From: Gp6-AA40 sp035711805 | GTDB taxonomy: Bacteria; Acidobacteriota; Vicinamibacteria; Vicinamibacterales; UBA2999 | Direction: 5' to 3' | Length of the DNA stretch: 64,000 bases | Assembly (NCBI GenBank): GCA_035711805.1 | Contig: DASTBV010000055.1 | Coordinates: forward strand, 31,563-95,562 | Position numbers and translations under genes: made by a program | The notes under the pieces: generated by a model | The model's input: only the letters and a program-made list of their open reading frames with translations | What the model was told of the DNA's origin: nothing | Databases searched by the model: none | Shown: piece by piece, positions 7,874-15,729 of the stretch | Layout of the letters: every line of letters begins with the position of its first letter | Position numbering within the stretch: position 1 is the stretch's first letter

Positions 7874-8521
7874 TTGAGCCCGATTCTCGTGCGGCCGGTC
7901 CGCGAGCAGCTCGAGCACGATCGCGTCATCCGGCTGCTACAGGCGAAATACAAGAGGAAGTTCGAGACGGCAATCAACCCCGGCCACGAACAGAACGCCC
8001 CGGTAGGCGACCCGCCTCCCTGGTTTCCCGACCTCGTCCTGCAGTCTTCGGAAAAGACCCGCCGGCTGCTCGGCGTCGTCGAGGTCGAAACGACCGAATC
8101 GATCAACCACCTCGAGGCGATGTCGCAGTGGGGCGCGTTCTCGCGCCTCCGCGTCCCGTTCCACCTGTACGTTCCCGCGGGGTCGGTCGACACCGCGCGG
8201 CGGTTGTTCACGGACCTGCAGATTCCGGTCTCCGAGCTGTGGAGCTACAGCTCGTTCGGCGATCAGATCCGCTTTACGCTGGTGCAGCGGCAGGGCCCGG
8301 AGCCGAAAGTTCCGGCGAGGCCGGCGAAAGCTGCGGCTGTCCCTCGTACCCGCAGCGCTGCGCCGCCAGCGGCGAGGAGCGCGCGGCGGCCGGCGGCGGC
8401 TGCGCCCGCGCGGCGGAAACCAGCCGCCACCGCCAAGGCGAAGGCAGCCCCCGCACGGCGCGGGACCGCCAAGGCTGCAAAACCCGCGGCTCGTTCCACC
8501 AGAACACAGAAGCGCCGGTAG
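7874..8521 (+). CDS. Putative PD-(D/E)xK-like protein with a histone-H1-like basic tail
   Basis: I do not recognise a named family. TTG 7874 has a GGAGG ribosome-binding site at 7864-7868, five bases away, giving 215 aa. Residues 1-130 look globular; Pro52-Asp53 and Glu70-Val71-Glu72 lie where a PD-(D/E)xK nuclease-like core would place its acidic residues, but the lysine is not evident, so activity is uncertain. Residues from about 138 to the end are almost only Ala, Lys, Arg and Pro (AKAAPARRGTAKAAKP), like histone H1 or bacterial AlgP/Hc1 tails that bind nucleic acid. The next gene, 6 bases downstream, also carries a basic tail, so the two may act together. Confidence 0.55.
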   Translation: MSPILVRPVREQLEHDRVIRLLQAKYKRKFETAINPGHEQNAPVGDPPPWFPDLVLQSSEKTRRLLGVVEVETTESINHLEAMSQWGAFSRLRVPFHLYVPAGSVDTARRLFTDLQIPVSELWSYSSFGDQIRFTLVQRQGPEPKVPARPAKAAAVPRTRSAAPPAARSARRPAAAAPARRKPAATAKAKAAPARRGTAKAAKPAARSTRTQKRR

Positions 8522-8527
8522 GCCGCC

Positions 8528-9208
8528 GTGCCTTTCCTGCGCGTGATTCGCGACAAGCGTGGGTACGAGACCACGTACCTCATGCACTGGTTCCGCGACG
8601 GGAACCGGCAGCGGACGCGCATCCTCTATGCGTTTCGCACCCCGGGCGGCGTTCGCGTTGGTCGGGATCCGCTGGAGCCGGCCGTGCTGCGGGAAATCGA
8701 AGCACAACATCCTGACATCGCGTTCGAATGGAAGGTGATCCGGGACAATCAGCAGATCATCGAGCCAGCGATCGAGCAGCGCCGCCGGCGGCCGAAGGCG
8801 AGCGATGGCGCGGCCGCTGCGGCGCCTGCCGTTTCGCCGGCGCGGGCTGCGCCCGCCGGTGCACCGGACCCGGCGCGTGAGACTGCCGACCGTCCGAAGC
8901 CTGTGCCCTCGACGATTGCCGGAGCAACGCCGGACGAACAGGTCGCGTTCCTGACCGAGTGGTACGGCGCCATCCGCGAGCGCATCGACAAGCGGATCAG
9001 CGATCCGGCGCGTCGCGTCACCCTGCACGCGCTGGCCGAACGCCTGAACCCCGCCGCGTGGACCGACGCCGATCAGATCACCGCCGGGCTGCAGCAGGCC
9101 GGCGAGGCGCTCGAACGGCTGGCGCGCGTATTCGCCCGTCGCCGCCGGCGCGGCCGCCGGCGGGCCGTGGAACAACAACCACCACCCCCTACGTCTGAAG
9201 CTTCCTGA
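8528..9208 (+). CDS. Conserved two-domain protein of unknown function with Arg-rich C-terminus
   Basis: Not recognised. The 226 residues (GTG start 8528) divide into an N-terminal domain (about 1-75; many aromatic and basic residues, for example TTYLMHWFRDGNRQRTR), an Ala/Pro linker (about 80-125) and a helical C-terminal domain (about 135-205) that ends in an arginine cluster (ARRRRRGRRRA). It follows the basic-tailed gene by 6 bases, and its TGA shares one base with the ATG of the TVP38 gene (TGATG). The basic tail suggests nucleic-acid or membrane-surface binding, but nothing more can be said. Confidence 0.6.
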   Translation: MPFLRVIRDKRGYETTYLMHWFRDGNRQRTRILYAFRTPGGVRVGRDPLEPAVLREIEAQHPDIAFEWKVIRDNQQIIEPAIEQRRRRPKASDGAAAAAPAVSPARAAPAGAPDPARETADRPKPVPSTIAGATPDEQVAFLTEWYGAIRERIDKRISDPARRVTLHALAERLNPAAWTDADQITAGLQQAGEALERLARVFARRRRRGRRRAVEQQPPPPTSEAS

Positions 9209-9825
9209 TGGAGTGGATTGCGCCCCTGGTGCGGCAACTTGCAGATCTTGGCAGCTGGGGACCGGTCCTGTTCATCCTTCTCTACGTCGTTGCGGCGATT
9301 ACGCTCGCCCCGGCGTTTGTCCTGACGTTTTCCGCCGGCGCGGTCTTCGGCCTCTGGCGCGGGACGCTCCTGACCTTCATCGGCGCCTCGCTCGGAGCGT
9401 CGGCCGTGTACGCGGTGGCCGGGCCGCTGGGCCGGTCCCGCGTGTTGCGCTGGATCGATCGCGACCCGCGCGTGGCGGCGACGCGCCGCGCGGTCGTCCG
9501 GGAGAACGCGGCATGGATCATGTTCCTGCTGCGCCTGTCGCCGCTGGTGCCATACAACCTCCTGAACTATGCGCTATCGCTGAGCGGCGTCAGCTTTCGC
9601 CAGTATCTCGTTGCGTTGACAGGTATGTTCCCGGCCATCGTCATGTACGCCTATTACGGGAAGGTTGCCGGCGATGTGACGCGCATCGCGGCCGGCGTTT
9701 CACCACCCCGCGGAACGGAGTACTACGCGATGATGGTCGTGGGGTTGATGGCGACCTTCGCCGCCACGCATCTGATCGGACGCGCCGCGAAGAAAGCGAT
9801 GGCTCAAGAGGGCGGTGTCACGTAG
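9208..9825 (+). CDS. TVP38/TMEM64 (DedA-like) membrane protein
   Basis: A 205-residue polytopic inner-membrane protein of the SNARE-associated/VTT domain family, thought to act in lipid scrambling or undecaprenyl-phosphate handling. The first hydrophobic segments (about residues 17-60) precede the FSAGAVFGLWRGTLL re-entrant motif; RLSPLVPYNLLNYALSLSGV (about 109-128) is the second conserved motif, and two further helices follow. The ATG at 9208 overlaps the stop of the upstream gene. A small GC-rich palindrome lies just after its stop. Confidence 0.87.
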   Translation: MEWIAPLVRQLADLGSWGPVLFILLYVVAAITLAPAFVLTFSAGAVFGLWRGTLLTFIGASLGASAVYAVAGPLGRSRVLRWIDRDPRVAATRRAVVRENAAWIMFLLRLSPLVPYNLLNYALSLSGVSFRQYLVALTGMFPAIVMYAYYGKVAGDVTRIAAGVSPPRGTEYYAMMVVGLMATFAATHLIGRAAKKAMAQEGGVT

Positions 9826-9828
9826 CTT

Positions 9829-9842
9829 CCGCCTTCAGGCGG
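9829..9842. repeat. GC-rich palindrome CCGCCT-TC-AGGCGG
   Basis: Perfect six-base arms around TC, just after the TVP38 stop codon and 14 bases before the cupin start. It resembles the GC-rich palindromic units found inside zwf and udg in this window, with the common core CCT-TC-AGG, and could be a small REP-like element. Confidence 0.5.
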
Positions 9843-9855
9843 ACGGAGCAGGCAT

Positions 9856-10335
9856 ATGAAATACGCCATTCGAGTGCTGCTGGTTGTTCTCTCGGCCGTC
9901 TCGCTGGGTGCACAGGGCGCAGGCGAACTGCGGACGACGCCGTCCGAGGTGAAATGGCCGGCTCCCGCTGCCGGCGGTGCCGGCACGTCAGGCGTCTCGG
10001 GAACGCAGACCGTGATTCTGAAGGGCGATCCGGCGAAGCCCGGACTCTACACCATGCTCCTTCGCGTCGGCCCGAACACGAAGATCGACGCGCACGCGCA
10101 TCCCGACGATCGCGTCGCGACCGTCATCTCGGGCACGTGGTACTTCGGTTACGGACCGAAGTTCGACGAACAGGCACTGAAGATGCTGCCAGCGGGCAGC
10201 GTCTATACGGAACCGCCGAACGCGAATCATTTCGCCATGACGCGCACCGAAGGGGTGACGATCCAGATCACCGGGACCGGGCCGTCCGGGACCACCTACG
10301 TCGATCCGGCAAACGATCCGGCGCGGAAGAAGTAG
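9856..10335 (+). CDS. Secreted single-domain cupin protein
   Basis: A 159-residue protein with a cleavable signal peptide (first about 20 residues, ending SLGAQG) and one cupin barrel. The first cupin motif is visible as DAHAHPDDRVATVISGTWYF (about residues 76-95), with two histidines suited to metal binding, and a later His lies in NANHFAMT. It is probably periplasmic. The enzyme activity, if any, is unknown. It is flanked by the small palindrome upstream and by two minus-strand micro-genes downstream. Confidence 0.78.
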   Translation: MKYAIRVLLVVLSAVSLGAQGAGELRTTPSEVKWPAPAAGGAGTSGVSGTQTVILKGDPAKPGLYTMLLRVGPNTKIDAHAHPDDRVATVISGTWYFGYGPKFDEQALKMLPAGSVYTEPPNANHFAMTRTEGVTIQITGTGPSGTTYVDPANDPARKK

Positions 10336-10346
10336 CGTCGGCGTGA

Positions 10347-10457
10347 TTATCTGCTTCGTTGTTTCCGCTCCTGCCGGCGGCCCAGGATGTCGACGACAAA
10401 GAGGATCACACTGAAAGCAGCCAGCCAGCCGAAGATGATAAGCAGGTTGGTTTCCAT
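10347..10457 (-). CDS. 36-residue single-helix membrane protein
   Basis: A micro-gene encoding METNLLIIFGWLAAFSVILF followed by a charged tail rich in Arg and Lys. It has one transmembrane helix (residues 4-24), and the positive tail predicts a cytoplasmic C-terminus. Its ATG (10457-10455) shares one base with the TGA of the upstream small gene, so translation is probably coupled. The function is unknown; similar short coupled pairs are often assembly factors of membrane complexes, but that is inference. Longer readings of this frame upstream are not credible. Confidence 0.55.
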   Translation of the reverse strand: METNLLIIFGWLAAFSVILFVVDILGRRQERKQRSR

Positions 10458-10648
10458 CAGACGGGCTCGGCGAAATGAAGTGCAACGGCCATAATCAAAG
10501 TCCGAAGGGCCATTCCGGGAATCAGAAGAGCAATCGAAAAACTCGCCGCCAGGAACTGCGCGAACACCAGCGCTCCGGGCGCGAGGTTTGCTGTGTCCGG
10601 GAGCTTGTCGGCAAGCATCTCCCGCCGCGTCCGTTTCAATCGTAGCAT
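10457..10648 (-). CDS. 63-residue small membrane protein
   Basis: It starts at ATG 10648 (or at ATG 10618, giving 53 aa). A basic N-terminus (MLRLKRTRRE) and MLADKLPDTANLAPGALVFA lead into two hydrophobic stretches (about residues 24-45 and 46-60). The layout resembles short uncharacterised proteins that begin with an LADK-D-aN-aaGALVFgQ pattern, but I cannot name the family with confidence. It overlaps the 36-residue gene by one base and is divergent from the kinase/propeller gene, with about 170 bp of intergenic DNA that shows no clear motif. Confidence 0.55.
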   Translation of the reverse strand: MLRLKRTRREMLADKLPDTANLAPGALVFAQFLAASFSIALLIPGMALRTLIMAVALHFAEPV

Positions 10649-10821
10649 CGTCGCTTCGATGGCATGCGCATGTCGTGCCGCTGCGAATCCCGGCACGAAT
10701 CAGCGTCCACGGCCCACGCACCGCGCATTGTCTGCGCGTCGCTCGTGGCGGTCGTTGTGTGATTGCTGCGTACCGGTGAGTTGTGTCGAGCGCATATAAT
10801 TCGCGCGGCCTTTCCCCAGAC

Positions 10822-13506
10822 ATGGTTCTTGCGTCGGGCACCCGCGTCGGCCCATACGAGGTCGTCTCACCGCTTGGCGCCGGCGGCATGGGCGAGGTGT
10901 ACCGCGCGCGGGACACGAAACTCCACCGCGAGGTCGCCGTCAAGGTCCTGCCGGAGCATCTCGCCACCGATCGCGACCGGCTTGCCAGATTCGAGCGCGA
11001 AGCGCAGGTTCTCGCCGCGCTCAATCATCCGCACATCGCCCAGATCTACGGCTTCGAAGAATCCGCGAATACGCGCGCGCTCATCCTCGAGCTCGTGGAG
11101 GGCGATACCCTGGCGGAGCGGATTTCGCGCGGTCCGCTGCCGCTCGACGAGGCGGTGCCGATCGCAGGCCAGATCGCGGAGGCGCTCGAGGCCGCGCACG
11201 ATCAGGGGATCATCCATCGCGATCTGAAGCCGGCGAACATCAAGATCACCACTGCGGGCGCCGTGAAGGTGCTCGACTTCGGTCTTGCCAAGCTTGCGGA
11301 CCGCGCGTCCGGATCGACCGCGCACTCATCTCACACCATCTCGCCGACGCTGACGTCACCGGTGATGACGGGCGTGGGCACCATTCTCGGGACGGCCGCA
11401 TACATGGCACCGGAGCAGGCAAAAGGACGGCCTGCCGACAAGCGCAGCGATATGTGGGCGTTTGGCTGCGTGCTTTACGAGATGCTGACCGGCACGCGTC
11501 CCTTCGAGGGCGGCGACATCGCCGACACCATGGCGGCAGTGCTGCGCGCGGAACCGGACTGGGCGAAGCTTCCTGCCGCGTTGCCGCCGGCTCTGCGCGC
11601 GTTCATCCAGCGGTGTCTCGAAAAGGAACGGGGAAAGCGCGTCGTCGACGCCGGCGCGGCGTTGTTCGTCCTGAACGACCTGACGGCGCCCGTTTCAACT
11701 GCGGCACCAAGGGCGACGCGATTGCCACGATCGGGCGTCTGGATGATCGGCGGCGCGGCCGCCGTGCTCCTTGCCGCAGTCCTGGCAGCCGCGGGCACGT
11801 GGTTCGCCAGGCGGCCGGATCCGCCGCGGGTCGTTCGATTCGATGTCACGCCGCCGCCGGATGCGGCGCTGACCGTCGGCCCCGCCGGTGTCAACCTCGT
11901 GATTTCCCCGGAGGGCACGCGCATCGTCTATCACGCGAGGCACGGAAGCGCGAACGCGCTCGACATCCGCAGCCTGGATACGGGAGAGAGCGTCGCGCTC
12001 GCGCAGACGGAGGGTGCGACCCATGCGTCGTTTTCGCCGGATGGCTCGCATATCGCCTTCTTCAAATCAGGGAAACTGTACAAGCTCGCTATCGAGGCGC
12101 GTGTCCTGACGGCGCTCGCCGACGTATCCGATGGCAGCGGGATCAGTTGGGGACACGCCGACACGATTCTGTATACGCGCCCGGGCCCGAAGGGCGGCCT
12201 GTTTCGGATCGCAGCCGGCGGTGGTGCTCCGGCCCTGGTCGCGGCACCCGATACCAAGACCGGAGAACAGGACTATCTGTCTCCTGAACTCCTCCCGGAC
12301 GGTGCCACCGCGGTCTTTGTCGTTCGAATCGCGACGAACGACAATTCCCGTCTCGCCATTGCCGCTCGCGCGCTGGCGTCGGGCGAACACAAGATCGTCG
12401 TCGACAGTGGGGTCTCTCCCCGCTATGTGCGCGATGGATATCTCCTCTACGTTCAGGGGAGTGTGCTGACCGGCGTCCGCTTCGATTCCGCGCAACTCGC
12501 AACCGCTGGACCGGCCGTGCCTCTACTGAACGGAATCATTACCAAGGCCTCGATTGCGAACTTCGGCGTCAGCCGCGATGGGACCCTTACGTATATTCCG
12601 GGAAGCACGGTTAATTACGTCAGCCGCTTTATTTGGAGGGGCCGCGACGGGAAGCTGCTTGCGCGGGTCAGTCCGGCGGAGCTCGAGTACCCGAGATACC
12701 CGCGTATTTCACCGGATGGCCGCCGTTTCGCGGCCACTATCGGCCCGGCGCAGGAAGGCCACGTCTGGATTTATGACATGGCAGGCGCGGCGCAGCCGTA
12801 CAAGATCACGTTCAACGCTCACAACACGTTCCCGACGTGGTCGCCGGACGCGTCCCGCATTGCGTTCTCGACCACACGCGACGGTCCGACGCGAAACCTG
12901 TTCACCGTCGTCGCGGATGGCAGCGCCGTCGAGCCGAGCCGCCTCGTCGCGAACGACCGCGACAAGACCAACTTCGACTGGTCGCGGGAGGGAGTCGTGA
13001 TGTATCAGGCGCTCGGCGACGCGACGCGATCGGACCTCTGGATCCATCCCGTCACGGCCGGCGGAAAAAGCACGCCATGGCTGCAGACGCCGTTCGCGGA
13101 AATCAATCCCGCCTTTTCGCCGGACGGGAAGTGGGTCGCGTTCGTGGCCGACACGACAGGCCCGGACGAAATCTGGGTGCGCCCGTTCCCGGGACCCGGC
13201 TCGCCGGTCCGCGTGTCGTCGGCGGGCGGTCACGACCCTGTCTGGGCACGCGACGGCAAGGAGCTCTTCTACCAGGAAGGGACGAAGCTGATGGCGGCGG
13301 CGCTGTTATCGATCGCGCCGATGCGCTTCGAGGCGCCGCGCGTGCTGTTCGAAGGCGGGTTCGTCCCGTGGGAGCCGAATACCCCGCGCACCTACGACGT
13401 TGCCGCCGACGGACGGTTTCTGATGATCGAACCGTCTACGACCAACTCGCAGCGCTTCAATGTCGTCCTGAACTGGGTCGAAGAGTTGAAGCGGCTCGTT
13501 CCCTGA
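10822..13506 (+). CDS. Ser/Thr protein kinase with extracytoplasmic TolB-like propeller
   Basis: A PknB-type kinase of 894 aa. The cytoplasmic kinase domain (about residues 10-275) has the glycine loop GAGGMGEVY (19-27), Lys41, HRDLKPAN (132-139), DFG (152-154) and the APE region GTAAYMAPEQ. One transmembrane helix follows (about 305-328), then a long C-terminal part with repeated SPDG motifs (for example FSPDGSHIAF, FSPDGKWVAF) that form a PD40/TolB-like beta-propeller outside the membrane. This architecture is very common in Acidobacteriota and suggests a sensor whose propeller sees a ligand or envelope state. ATG 10822 is chosen because the kinase fold begins directly after it. The ligand and substrates are unknown. 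Confidence 0.93.
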   Translation: MVLASGTRVGPYEVVSPLGAGGMGEVYRARDTKLHREVAVKVLPEHLATDRDRLARFEREAQVLAALNHPHIAQIYGFEESANTRALILELVEGDTLAERISRGPLPLDEAVPIAGQIAEALEAAHDQGIIHRDLKPANIKITTAGAVKVLDFGLAKLADRASGSTAHSSHTISPTLTSPVMTGVGTILGTAAYMAPEQAKGRPADKRSDMWAFGCVLYEMLTGTRPFEGGDIADTMAAVLRAEPDWAKLPAALPPALRAFIQRCLEKERGKRVVDAGAALFVLNDLTAPVSTAAPRATRLPRSGVWMIGGAAAVLLAAVLAAAGTWFARRPDPPRVVRFDVTPPPDAALTVGPAGVNLVISPEGTRIVYHARHGSANALDIRSLDTGESVALAQTEGATHASFSPDGSHIAFFKSGKLYKLAIEARVLTALADVSDGSGISWGHADTILYTRPGPKGGLFRIAAGGGAPALVAAPDTKTGEQDYLSPELLPDGATAVFVVRIATNDNSRLAIAARALASGEHKIVVDSGVSPRYVRDGYLLYVQGSVLTGVRFDSAQLATAGPAVPLLNGIITKASIANFGVSRDGTLTYIPGSTVNYVSRFIWRGRDGKLLARVSPAELEYPRYPRISPDGRRFAATIGPAQEGHVWIYDMAGAAQPYKITFNAHNTFPTWSPDASRIAFSTTRDGPTRNLFTVVADGSAVEPSRLVANDRDKTNFDWSREGVVMYQALGDATRSDLWIHPVTAGGKSTPWLQTPFAEINPAFSPDGKWVAFVADTTGPDEIWVRPFPGPGSPVRVSSAGGHDPVWARDGKELFYQEGTKLMAAALLSIAPMRFEAPRVLFEGGFVPWEPNTPRTYDVAADGRFLMIEPSTTNSQRFNVVLNWVEELKRLVP

Positions 13507-13522
13507 ATCGTTCGAATCGTTC

Positions 13523-14254
13523 TCAATACAAACGTTCGGCGGCGGCCCGATCGACGAACCATTCCACCCGGTCGCCGGCGCTCCGGAGCAGCTGCGCGGG
13601 ATACTTCTTGACGTCCAGCGGTGCATCGAGCGCGGCGCGAACCGCGTCTGCTTTTCCCGTCCCGGCGACGAGGACGACGATCGCGCGCGAGTCCAGGATC
13701 GCATCGGGCGTCAAGGTGATACGCCACGCCGACAGGTGGGGTGCCCATATCGCGGCCACGCGGCGTACCGTCGGAGGGCGCTCGAGGGGCGACTCGAGGA
13801 GTTCGCTGCCGGGAAAGATTGAAGCGATGTGGCCGTCGCCGCCAACGCCGAGAAGCATCAGATCAAAAGGATCGTTCAACGTGCGCTCGTAGTCGGCGGC
13901 GGCTTCGTGCGCGTCGGGGAGTTCTCCGCGCATCCGGTGCACGTGCTCGGCCGGAATCGAAACGTGGTCGAGCAGCGTGACTTTCGCCATCCGGTAGTTG
14001 CTGTCGGCATCGTCCGGAGGCACGTGCCGCTCGTCGCCCCAGAACAGCTGTACCTGCGTCCAGGGGATGCGGTTGCGCCATGGTTGCCGCGAATCCGCGA
14101 GCGTTGAATACAACAGGCGGGGCGTCGTCCCTCCGGTCAGCGAGACGATCGCGCTTCCGCGTGCCGCGGCGGCATCAGCGATCAGCTGTGCGATGCGTTC
14201 GGCGGCGCGCGACGCGAGGTCGACCTCGTCGTCCGCAACCGTCAGCCGCGCCAT
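13523..14254 (-). CDS. pgl: 6-Phosphogluconolactonase (DevB family)
   Basis: Hydrolyses 6-phosphogluconolactone, the second step of the oxidative pentose-phosphate pathway. The 243 residues match the DevB/NagB-like fold: SLTGGTTPRLLY (phosphate loop, about residues 38-49), FWGDERHVP (about 70-78) and LLGVGGDGHIASIFPG (about 134-149). It is the last gene of the rpiB-pilT-gnd-zwf-pgl operon, and its ATG at 14254 overlaps the end of zwf by 13 bases. It converges with the kinase/propeller gene, with only 16 bases between the stops. Confidence 0.95.
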   Translation of the reverse strand: MARLTVADDEVDLASRAAERIAQLIADAAAARGSAIVSLTGGTTPRLLYSTLADSRQPWRNRIPWTQVQLFWGDERHVPPDDADSNYRMAKVTLLDHVSIPAEHVHRMRGELPDAHEAAADYERTLNDPFDLMLLGVGGDGHIASIFPGSELLESPLERPPTVRRVAAIWAPHLSAWRITLTPDAILDSRAIVVLVAGTGKADAVRAALDAPLDVKKYPAQLLRSAGDRVEWFVDRAAAERLY

Positions 14255-15729
14255 TGCCGGCCGTCGCGTTCGACGAGCAGGTCCGCCTCGGGCGGGCCCA
14301 TGGTTCCGGCGCCATATTCGGGCACCGCTTCACGTCGTAGGGGCCGGCCCTCAGGTCGGCCCTTTGTGTCATGCGCCCAGCGGCGCAGGATCGGTGCGAT
14401 CACCTCCCATCCCGCTTCGACCATGTCCATGCGGTGGAACAGCGTCTGGTCTCCGGTCATCGCGTCGAACAGGAGCGTCTCGTACCCCGTCGAGGCTTCC
14501 TGCCTGAAGTGCTTCGCGTAACTGAAGTCCATCGTCACGGTTTCGAGCCGCTCGAGCGGTCCCGGCACCTTGGCATCGAAGGACAGCGAGATGCCCTCGT
14601 CCGGCTGGATGCGCAGCTCCAGGACATTTGGATTCAGGCACTCAACCGGCGTATCGCGAAACAGCATGAACGGAGCCCGCTTGAAGTGCACGGCAACGTG
14701 AGTGTCCCGGCGCGCGAGCTTCTTGCCGGTTCTCAGATAGAACGGCACTCCGGCCCAGCGCCAGTTATCCACCTGGAGGCGCATCCCGACGAACGTTTCG
14801 GTGCGCGACTCGGGATCGACATTCGGTTCACGCCGATAACCCTCGTACTGGCCTCGCACAACGTTGTGGGCGACCGCGTCATCCGCCAGCGGGGGGACAG
14901 CGTGCAGAACTTTGACTTTCTCGTCGCGCACGGCCTCTGAACCAAACGAAATCGGAGGCTCCATCGCGACCAGCGTCAGCAGCTGGAACATATGATTCTG
15001 GACAATGTCGCGGAGCGCGCCGGCCTTGTCGTAGTACGCGCCTCTCGACCCGATCCCCTCGTTCTCGGCAACCGTCATCTGCACGTGATCGACGTAACGA
15101 CGGTTCCAGATCGGCTCGAAGATGCCGTTGGCGAACCGGAACGCGAGGATGTTCTGGACGGTCTCCTTGCCGAGGTAGTGATCGATTCGGTAGATCTGCG
15201 ACTCGCGGAACCCTGCGATCAGTCGTGCGTTGAGCGATCGTGCCGATTCCAGGTCGTACCCGAACGGCTTCTCGACGATGACGCGCCGCCAGCCGTCGTG
15301 CTCCTTCGCCAGCCCCGATGCCGCCAGACGATCCGCGACCGTGGCGAAGAGATCCGGCGGGACAGCGAGATAGAAAAGATAGTTCGGCGGGATGGAGTGG
15401 CGGGACCCGAGCTCCTGCAGCGTCGCGGCGAGACCCTCATACAGCCGCTCGTCGTGGAACTCGCCCGACACGTACTGCAGGCGTTCTTCGATGCGCCTCC
15501 ATTTGTCCAGGTCGAGCGGCTCGCCTTCCGCGTTCGCGACGCGTTCACGCATCTGCCCGCGGTAGGCGTCGAAATGGATCCGCGGCCGCGCGACGCCGAC
15601 AATGGCGAACCGCTCTGGTAAATGGCCAGCCTCCGCCAGGTTGTAGATCGCGGGCAGCAGCTTGCGGCGAGTCAGATCGCCGGACGCGCCGAAAATGACC
15701 AGGATGCAGTCGTCAGCGCGGCTCGGCAT
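14242..15729 (-). CDS. zwf: Glucose-6-phosphate 1-dehydrogenase
   Basis: Oxidises glucose-6-phosphate to the lactone with NAD(P)+. It has 495 residues; the coenzyme loop is GASGDLTRRKLLPA (about residues 14-27) and the active-site motif RIDHYLGKE (about 182-190) is intact. Near the C-terminus, between the usual Trp helix and the PEYGAGTMGP segment, it carries an extra DTKGRPEGRPLRREA stretch encoded by a GC-rich palindromic repeat (14336-14370). The extra peptide lies in a surface-loop position and keeps the frame. The start ATG overlaps the end of gnd by 17 bases, which indicates translational coupling. Confidence 0.96.
   Translation of the reverse strand: MPSRADDCILVIFGASGDLTRRKLLPAIYNLAEAGHLPERFAIVGVARPRIHFDAYRGQMRERVANAEGEPLDLDKWRRIEERLQYVSGEFHDERLYEGLAATLQELGSRHSIPPNYLFYLAVPPDLFATVADRLAASGLAKEHDGWRRVIVEKPFGYDLESARSLNARLIAGFRESQIYRIDHYLGKETVQNILAFRFANGIFEPIWNRRYVDHVQMTVAENEGIGSRGAYYDKAGALRDIVQNHMFQLLTLVAMEPPISFGSEAVRDEKVKVLHAVPPLADDAVAHNVVRGQYEGYRREPNVDPESRTETFVGMRLQVDNWRWAGVPFYLRTGKKLARRDTHVAVHFKRAPFMLFRDTPVECLNPNVLELRIQPDEGISLSFDAKVPGPLERLETVTMDFSYAKHFRQEASTGYETLLFDAMTGDQTLFHRMDMVEAGWEVIAPILRRWAHDTKGRPEGRPLRREAVPEYGAGTMGPPEADLLVERDGRQWRG
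14336..14370. repeat. GC-rich palindromic element inside zwf
   Basis: AGGGGCCGGCCC, then TCA, then GGTCGGCCCTTT. The arms are imperfect inverted repeats of about nine bases. It is read in frame by zwf and adds about 15 residues that other G6PDH proteins lack at this place. It resembles the elements at 58274-58350 and 9829-9842 in its GC-rich arms and short loop. Confidence 0.65.

Noticed and set aside
6604..8715. Long plus-strand open frame (703 codons) across hemE, a response regulator and two further genes
   Set aside because: It runs antisense to hemE and the response regulator, is out of frame with the downstream genes, and lacks any motif.
10347..11024. A 225-residue reading ending in the small membrane protein
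   Set aside because: Only the last 36 residues look like protein, and they have their own ATG overlapping an upstream stop; the rest is antisense to the kinase gene start.
13508..13522. TTCGAATCGTTC motif resembling a tRNA T-arm
   Set aside because: No cloverleaf can be drawn around it; only 16 bases separate the two convergent stops.
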